This document shows, piece by piece, positions 5,920-8,932 of a DNA stretch of 8,932 nt. The translations under genes and the position numbers were made by a program. Each line of letters starts with the position of its first letter. The first letter of the stretch is position 1. This DNA is from Archaeoglobaceae archaeon (lineage in GTDB: Archaea; Halobacteriota; Archaeoglobi; Archaeoglobales; Archaeoglobaceae), in NCBI GenBank assembly GCA_025058955.1, contig JANXDV010000043.1:1-8932 (forward strand), read 5' to 3'. The notes beneath the pieces were generated by a model. The model searched no databases, was not told the DNA's origin, and saw only the letters and a list, made by a program, of their open reading frames with translations.

Positions 5920-6903
5920 CTACCATGGTGGTTTTACAAGTTTAAATCTCTTTCCACCAAAATTGACTTCTTCAACGAGCTTCTCCCCTAAAAGTTCCTC
6001 CACTTTTTCAATTTCCTTAAGGCTGAAAACTTCAAATGCAGGAACATCTGCAAATCTGAGCTTTTCTATGATCTCTTTCGTCGTAAAGCTTCCGATCTTC
6101 TTTGCCAATTCTTCTCTCACTCTTTCAAAATTTTCTATTGCTGAAGTTAAGCCAAAATCGAATTTCAATTCGAGGATCTCACAGAGTCTACGCCAAAAAT
6201 GCTCTTCTGCAACTATGCCAAGGGTTATATAACCATCTTTTGTCCTATAAATCCCATATGCGGGATTCCTTATAAGCACAGATAAAAGAGCTGAGCTGTT
6301 CAGAATTGAGGTTACATGAACAGGTAGAGAGAAGATCGAGGAACGAAGCATACTTATATCTATTCTTTTTCCAAGTCCTGTCCTCTCCCGCTCGATAAGT
6401 GCTGACAAAATTGCTATTACTGCCATAAGGGAAGCAGTTAAATCGGAAAATTGAATATTTGGGTCATAAATCTCTCCTTTTCCACAGATCTCCAATATTC
6501 CTACCAATCCAAGAACGTTAAGATCGTGTGCTGGAAATCTTGCCAATTTCGTTCTTTGCCCAAAAGCAGTAATTGAACAGTATATTATACCGGGATTTAC
6601 TTTCGAAGTGCTCTCGTAATCAATTCCAAGTTTCTTAGTCACTCCAGGACGGAGTCCTTCAACGATCACATCCGCTCTCTCAACAAGCTCGAAAAACTTC
6701 TTTTTACCCTCTTCAGTCTTTAGATCTACTCTTAATATATCTTTTCCAAGATTAAAAACTGCAAAAATTTCTTCAAATGCTCTGGTAGGCTCTCCTGCAG
6801 GAGTTTCGATCTTTATAACTTTAGCACCAAGAGAAGCGAGGATCCTTGCGCAAAATGGCGCGGGATAGTAGGATGCAACTTCTAATACTGTTATATCAAG
6901 CAT
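5920..6903 (-). CDS. CaiB/BaiF family (class III CoA-transferase / 2-methylacyl-CoA racemase-like) protein
   Basis: A 327-residue acyl-CoA enzyme. The N-terminal Rossmann-like part has LASLGAKVIKIETPAGEPTR (22-41) and the typical NLGKDILRVDLK (51-62). Then come EGLRPGVTKKLGIDY (82-96) and SITAFGQ (110-116). H126 in PAHDLN and D154 in QFSDLTASLM line up with the His/Asp pair of alpha-methylacyl-CoA racemase. CoA-transferases of the family keep the Asp but usually lack this His. E233/E234 may match the racemase glutamate. GIYRTKDGYITLG (217-229) is a family hallmark. Racemase-like chemistry is therefore plausible but unproven. An upstream ATG at 7068 would add 55 atypical residues; I chose 6903 because a TATA box sits about 25 nt before it and the protein then starts MLDITVLEVA, as the family does. 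Transcribed alone, divergent from purE. Confidence 0.87.
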   Translation of the reverse strand: MLDITVLEVASYYPAPFCARILASLGAKVIKIETPAGEPTRAFEEIFAVFNLGKDILRVDLKTEEGKKKFFELVERADVIVEGLRPGVTKKLGIDYESTSKVNPGIIYCSITAFGQRTKLARFPAHDLNVLGLVGILEICGKGEIYDPNIQFSDLTASLMAVIAILSALIERERTGLGKRIDISMLRSSIFSLPVHVTSILNSSALLSVLIRNPAYGIYRTKDGYITLGIVAEEHFWRRLCEILELKFDFGLTSAIENFERVREELAKKIGSFTTKEIIEKLRFADVPAFEVFSLKEIEKVEELLGEKLVEEVNFGGKRFKLVKPPW

Positions 6904-6923
6904 GAATTCACTACGCTGAAGGA

Positions 6924-6932
6924 TTATATAAA
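6924..6932 (-). promoter_or_regulatory. TATA box of the CaiB/BaiF gene
   Basis: The minus strand reads TTTATATAA, preceded by a purine-rich GGGGGAA that could act as BRE. Its centre is about 25 nt before the ATG at 6903, which predicts a leaderless transcript and settles the start choice. Confidence 0.65.
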
Positions 6933-7057
6933 TTCCCCCTTTAATGAGTTCCACTGTGCGGACAGAAAGTCTTATTAACTGGACATAATGGCGGTATTGA
7001 TGTCTACAACAGAATTCCTGAAGAATAAAATAGATAAATTTGGAGATAAGGGTGCCA

Positions 7058-7073
7058 AACTTTTGCAAAAGTT
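7058..7073 (+). repeat. Perfect 16-bp palindrome upstream of purE
   Basis: AACTTTTGCAAAAGTT is a perfect palindrome without spacer. It can extend to GCC...GGC (7054-7076) if one base is skipped. It lies about 75 bp before the purE start, in the CaiB/purE divergent region, next to a weak TATA-like CTTTATTT (7076-7083). It could be an operator for the purine operon, or a hairpin in the leader RNA. Confidence 0.55.
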
Positions 7074-7147
7074 GGCTTTATTTGGCTCCCTTAGAATGGA
7101 AAAGTCTACTTTGTCTTGTATTTGGTTTTTTAAGAGGGTGAGGATTT

Positions 7148-7618
7148 ATGAAAGCGGTTGTGTTGATGGGTTCAAAAGCTGATTTGGATTATGCAAAGGA
7201 AATAGCGGGAAAACTAAAGCAATTCGGAGTGGAAAGTGTTTTGAGAGTTGCTTCAGCGCATAAGACTCCAGAACACGTTTTGGAGATCATGAAAAAATAC
7301 GAAAAAGAGGATGTGGTATTTGTAACAATTGCGGGAAGAAGCAATGCTTTGAGCGGTTTTGTTGATGCGAATACTACGAAGCCAGTAATAGCATCTCCTC
7401 CTTATAGCGATAAGTTCGCTGGAGCGGACATATTTTCGAGCATAAGAATGCCTTCTGGAGTTGCTCCAATGCTCGTGCTCGAAGCTGAGAATACCGCTTT
7501 AGCGGTTGCAAAGATCTTTGCGATGAAGAACGAAAATGTTAGAAAGGCTGTTGAAGAGTATCAGAGGAAGAAGAAAGAGGAGATCATAAAAGCTGATAAA
7601 GAGGTGGGTTATGGGTAG
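7148..7618 (+). CDS. purE: PurE, class II: AIR carboxylase
   Basis: A 156-residue single-domain PurE. It has GSKADLDYA (8-16), SAHKTPEH (36-43, catalytic H38), AGRSNALSGFVDA (62-74), SPP (83-85) and SSIRMPSGV (97-105). The AGRSNALSG segment is the mark of class II PurE, which carboxylates 5-aminoimidazole ribonucleotide directly with CO2. Class I N5-CAIR mutases have GAGGAAHLPGM here and need PurK. Class II is known in animals (fused in PAICS) and in some bacteria and archaea. No purK is in view, which fits. The C-terminus is a Lys/Glu-rich helix. GGTGA at 7137-7141, 6 nt before the ATG, is a good ribosome binding site, so this first gene has a leader. It heads the purE-purC-carA operon and overlaps purC by 8 bp. 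Confidence 0.94.
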   Translation: MKAVVLMGSKADLDYAKEIAGKLKQFGVESVLRVASAHKTPEHVLEIMKKYEKEDVVFVTIAGRSNALSGFVDANTTKPVIASPPYSDKFAGADIFSSIRMPSGVAPMLVLEAENTALAVAKIFAMKNENVRKAVEEYQRKKKEEIIKADKEVGYG

Positions 7619-8603
7619 CGTTAAGGATATAATAGTCCTCAAAAGTCCAAATGGAGGAATGGGTGAAGGAATTTTTGAATTTTCAGATAGATATTCAGTA
7701 TTTGACTATGGAGAAATGCCAGACAAGATAAGCGGAAAAGGCATGTCTCTTTGCCTGATCTCAGCGTATTTCTTTGAGAAACTTGAAAAAATTGGAATAA
7801 AGACCCATTACCTTGGTTTGGTTCAAGAAAATAGAGTTAGAAGTTTTGATGAAATAGATTCGCCGACGAACAAAATGAAGGTTAAACTCGTAAGAGTTTT
7901 GAGACCAAATGGAAGAGACTACTCAATTTTCAGCAAAGAGAGAGTAAATTTCCTGATTCCACTTGAAATAATTTACAGAAACAAGATTCCAGAAGGCTCA
8001 TCTCTGCTAAGGAGAATTGCGAGCGGGGAAGTTAAGCCAGAAGACTTTGGTTTGAAAGAAGTGAAGCCGAACATGAAGCTTGAAAAGCCAATAGTAGACT
8101 TCAGCACAAAGCTTGAAGATGTTGACAGATATCTTAGCTATGGGGAAGCAAAAAGGATCGCTGGACTAAGTGATGATGAATTTGAGAGAGTAAAAGAAAT
8201 CGTCCTTAAAGTTGATGATCTGATAACTAAGGAAGTCTCAAAAGCTGGTTTGGAAAATGAGGATGGAAAAATAGAGCTTGCTTTTGATGAAAAAAGAAAT
8301 TTCATGGTAATAGATGCTGTTGGAACTCCAGATGAGTGTAGATTTAACTACAAGGGTTTCGAAGTTAGTAAAGAGATCCTCAGAAACTACTACAGAAAGA
8401 CTGAGTGGTATGAGAAAATAAAGAGCCACAAAGGGAAAGAGAATTGGCGTGAAATCGTTGGAGTTCCACCAAAGCTTACTCAAGAGGTGAAGAAGGTGAC
8501 TTCAGAACTTTATATGGCTCTATGCAATGAAATAACTCGCAAAAAGTTTTTTGATGTTCCAAAACTCGATTCCGTTGTTAAGGAATTGAAGGAACTTCTA
8601 TGA
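7611..8603 (+). CDS. purC: SAICAR synthetase (archaeal/Vibrio-type PurC)
   Basis: A 330-residue phosphoribosylaminoimidazole-succinocarboxamide synthase. It joins aspartate to CAIR, the product of PurE, with ATP, and belongs to the longer archaeal/Vibrio subtype. Motifs include DRYSVFDYGEMPDKISGKG (26-44), PLEIIYRN (117-124), GSSLLRR (129-135), STKLEDVDRYL (165-175), NEDGKIELAFD (216-226) and DAVGTPDECRF (235-245, the counterpart of DE..TPDSSRF). The start is ATG 7611, inside the end of purE. GAGGTG at 7601-7606, still within purE, is its Shine-Dalgarno site. The stop overlaps the carA start as ATGA. Consecutive pathway steps are thus encoded in order in one message. Confidence 0.95.
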   Translation: MGSVKDIIVLKSPNGGMGEGIFEFSDRYSVFDYGEMPDKISGKGMSLCLISAYFFEKLEKIGIKTHYLGLVQENRVRSFDEIDSPTNKMKVKLVRVLRPNGRDYSIFSKERVNFLIPLEIIYRNKIPEGSSLLRRIASGEVKPEDFGLKEVKPNMKLEKPIVDFSTKLEDVDRYLSYGEAKRIAGLSDDEFERVKEIVLKVDDLITKEVSKAGLENEDGKIELAFDEKRNFMVIDAVGTPDECRFNYKGFEVSKEILRNYYRKTEWYEKIKSHKGKENWREIVGVPPKLTQEVKKVTSELYMALCNEITRKKFFDVPKLDSVVKELKELL

Positions 8604-8932
8604 AAGCTGGATTAGCTTTAGAAGATGGAACTTACGTTGAAGGCAAAGCATTTGGAGCGGAAAAGCTTGGGGTAGGAGAAATAGTTTTCTGCACATCGAT
8701 GACTGGCTACGTTGAAGCCTTGACGGATCCGAGCTATAAAGGGCAAATTCTGATGATGACATATCCACTGGTCGGCAACTATGGAGTTTGCAGAGAAGAT
8801 TTTGAAAGCGATGGGGTAAAAGTAGAGGGCTTTGTTGTGCGAGAGCTTTGCAAAAAGCCAAGCAATTGGAGAAGTGAAATGAGCGTTGATGAGCTGTTAA
8901 AGCAGTTTGACGTTGTTGGCATTGAAGGTGTT
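8600..8932 (+). CDS. carA: Carbamoyl-phosphate synthase small subunit, N-terminal part (runs off the right edge)
   Basis: 111 codons are present before the window ends in frame. The N-terminal CPSase small-subunit domain is clear: LEDGTYVEGKAFG (7-19), GEIVFCTSMTGYVEALTDPS (26-45), GQILMMTYPLVGNYGV (48-63) and VEGFVVREL (75-83). The family usually has Asn where C31 stands. The glutamine amidotransferase domain, which releases ammonia for the CarB large subunit, lies beyond the edge. The ATG overlaps the purC stop as ATGA, and only a weak purine stretch precedes it, so translation is probably coupled to purC. carB is expected next but cannot be seen. Confidence 0.93.
   Translation, partial: MKAGLALEDGTYVEGKAFGAEKLGVGEIVFCTSMTGYVEALTDPSYKGQILMMTYPLVGNYGVCREDFESDGVKVEGFVVRELCKKPSNWRSEMSVDELLKQFDVVGIEGV

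Noticed and set aside
6904..7068. 55-residue N-terminal extension of the CaiB/BaiF protein
   Set aside because: The extra residues do not look like the family, they span the TATA box, and the family-typical start is at 6903.
6988..7182. Small plus-strand frame of 64 codons before and across the purE start
   Set aside because: It has no Shine-Dalgarno site, overlaps the purE start in another frame, contains the palindrome and the purE ribosome binding site, and matches no family that I know. A leader peptide cannot be fully excluded.

Overview
The window reads as chromosomal DNA of a euryarchaeon, most likely from the Archaeoglobales (Archaeoglobus/Ferroglobus/Geoglobus-like). The grounds are archaeal TATA boxes about 25-28 nt before starts, GGTGA-type Shine-Dalgarno sites inside operons, tRNA genes without encoded CCA, a HerA-family ATPase, an ATP-grasp protein resembling the methanofuran enzyme MfnD, and an archaeal/Vibrio-type PurC. 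The genus is an inference. The DNA is AT-rich throughout, with no sign of a mobile element, CRISPR array or integration site.

Layout. (1) 1-517, minus: the N-terminal part of a probable HTH-type regulator that runs off the left edge and has no ordinary start codon. (2) 667-737, minus: tRNA-Gly(TCC). (3) 830-2338, plus: HerA-family ATPase, convergent with and overlapping the end of the next operon. (4) 3727-2319, minus: two-gene operon of a NYN-domain (PIN-like) predicted RNase followed by the MfnD-like ATP-grasp ligase, joined by an ATGA overlap. (5) 3895-4967, plus: divergent two-gene operon of a winged-helix regulator and an alpha/beta hydrolase, joined by TAATG. Its promoter carries an inverted repeat on the TATA box. 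(6) 5610-4957, minus: adenylate kinase with a four-Cys zinc LID, tail-to-tail with the hydrolase. (7) 5873-5801, minus: tRNA-Val(TAC). (8) 6903-5920, minus: CaiB/BaiF (class III CoA-transferase/racemase) family protein. (9) 7148 to the right edge, plus: tightly packed purE-purC-carA operon.

How the genes work together. purE and purC catalyse consecutive steps of IMP synthesis (AIR to CAIR to SAICAR). The following carA supplies ammonia for carbamoyl phosphate, so purine and pyrimidine/arginine supply appear co-transcribed. The PurE is of the CO2-using class II, so no PurK would be needed. MfnD would make gamma-glutamyltyramine for methanofuran, the C1 carrier of methanogens and Archaeoglobus.

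No clearly new defence or mobile system is visible. The points most worth a second look are the start-less regulator at the left edge, the operator-like repeat on the regulator promoter, the NYN-RNase/MfnD coupling, and a HerA-family ATPase without NurA, Mre11 or Rad50 beside it.
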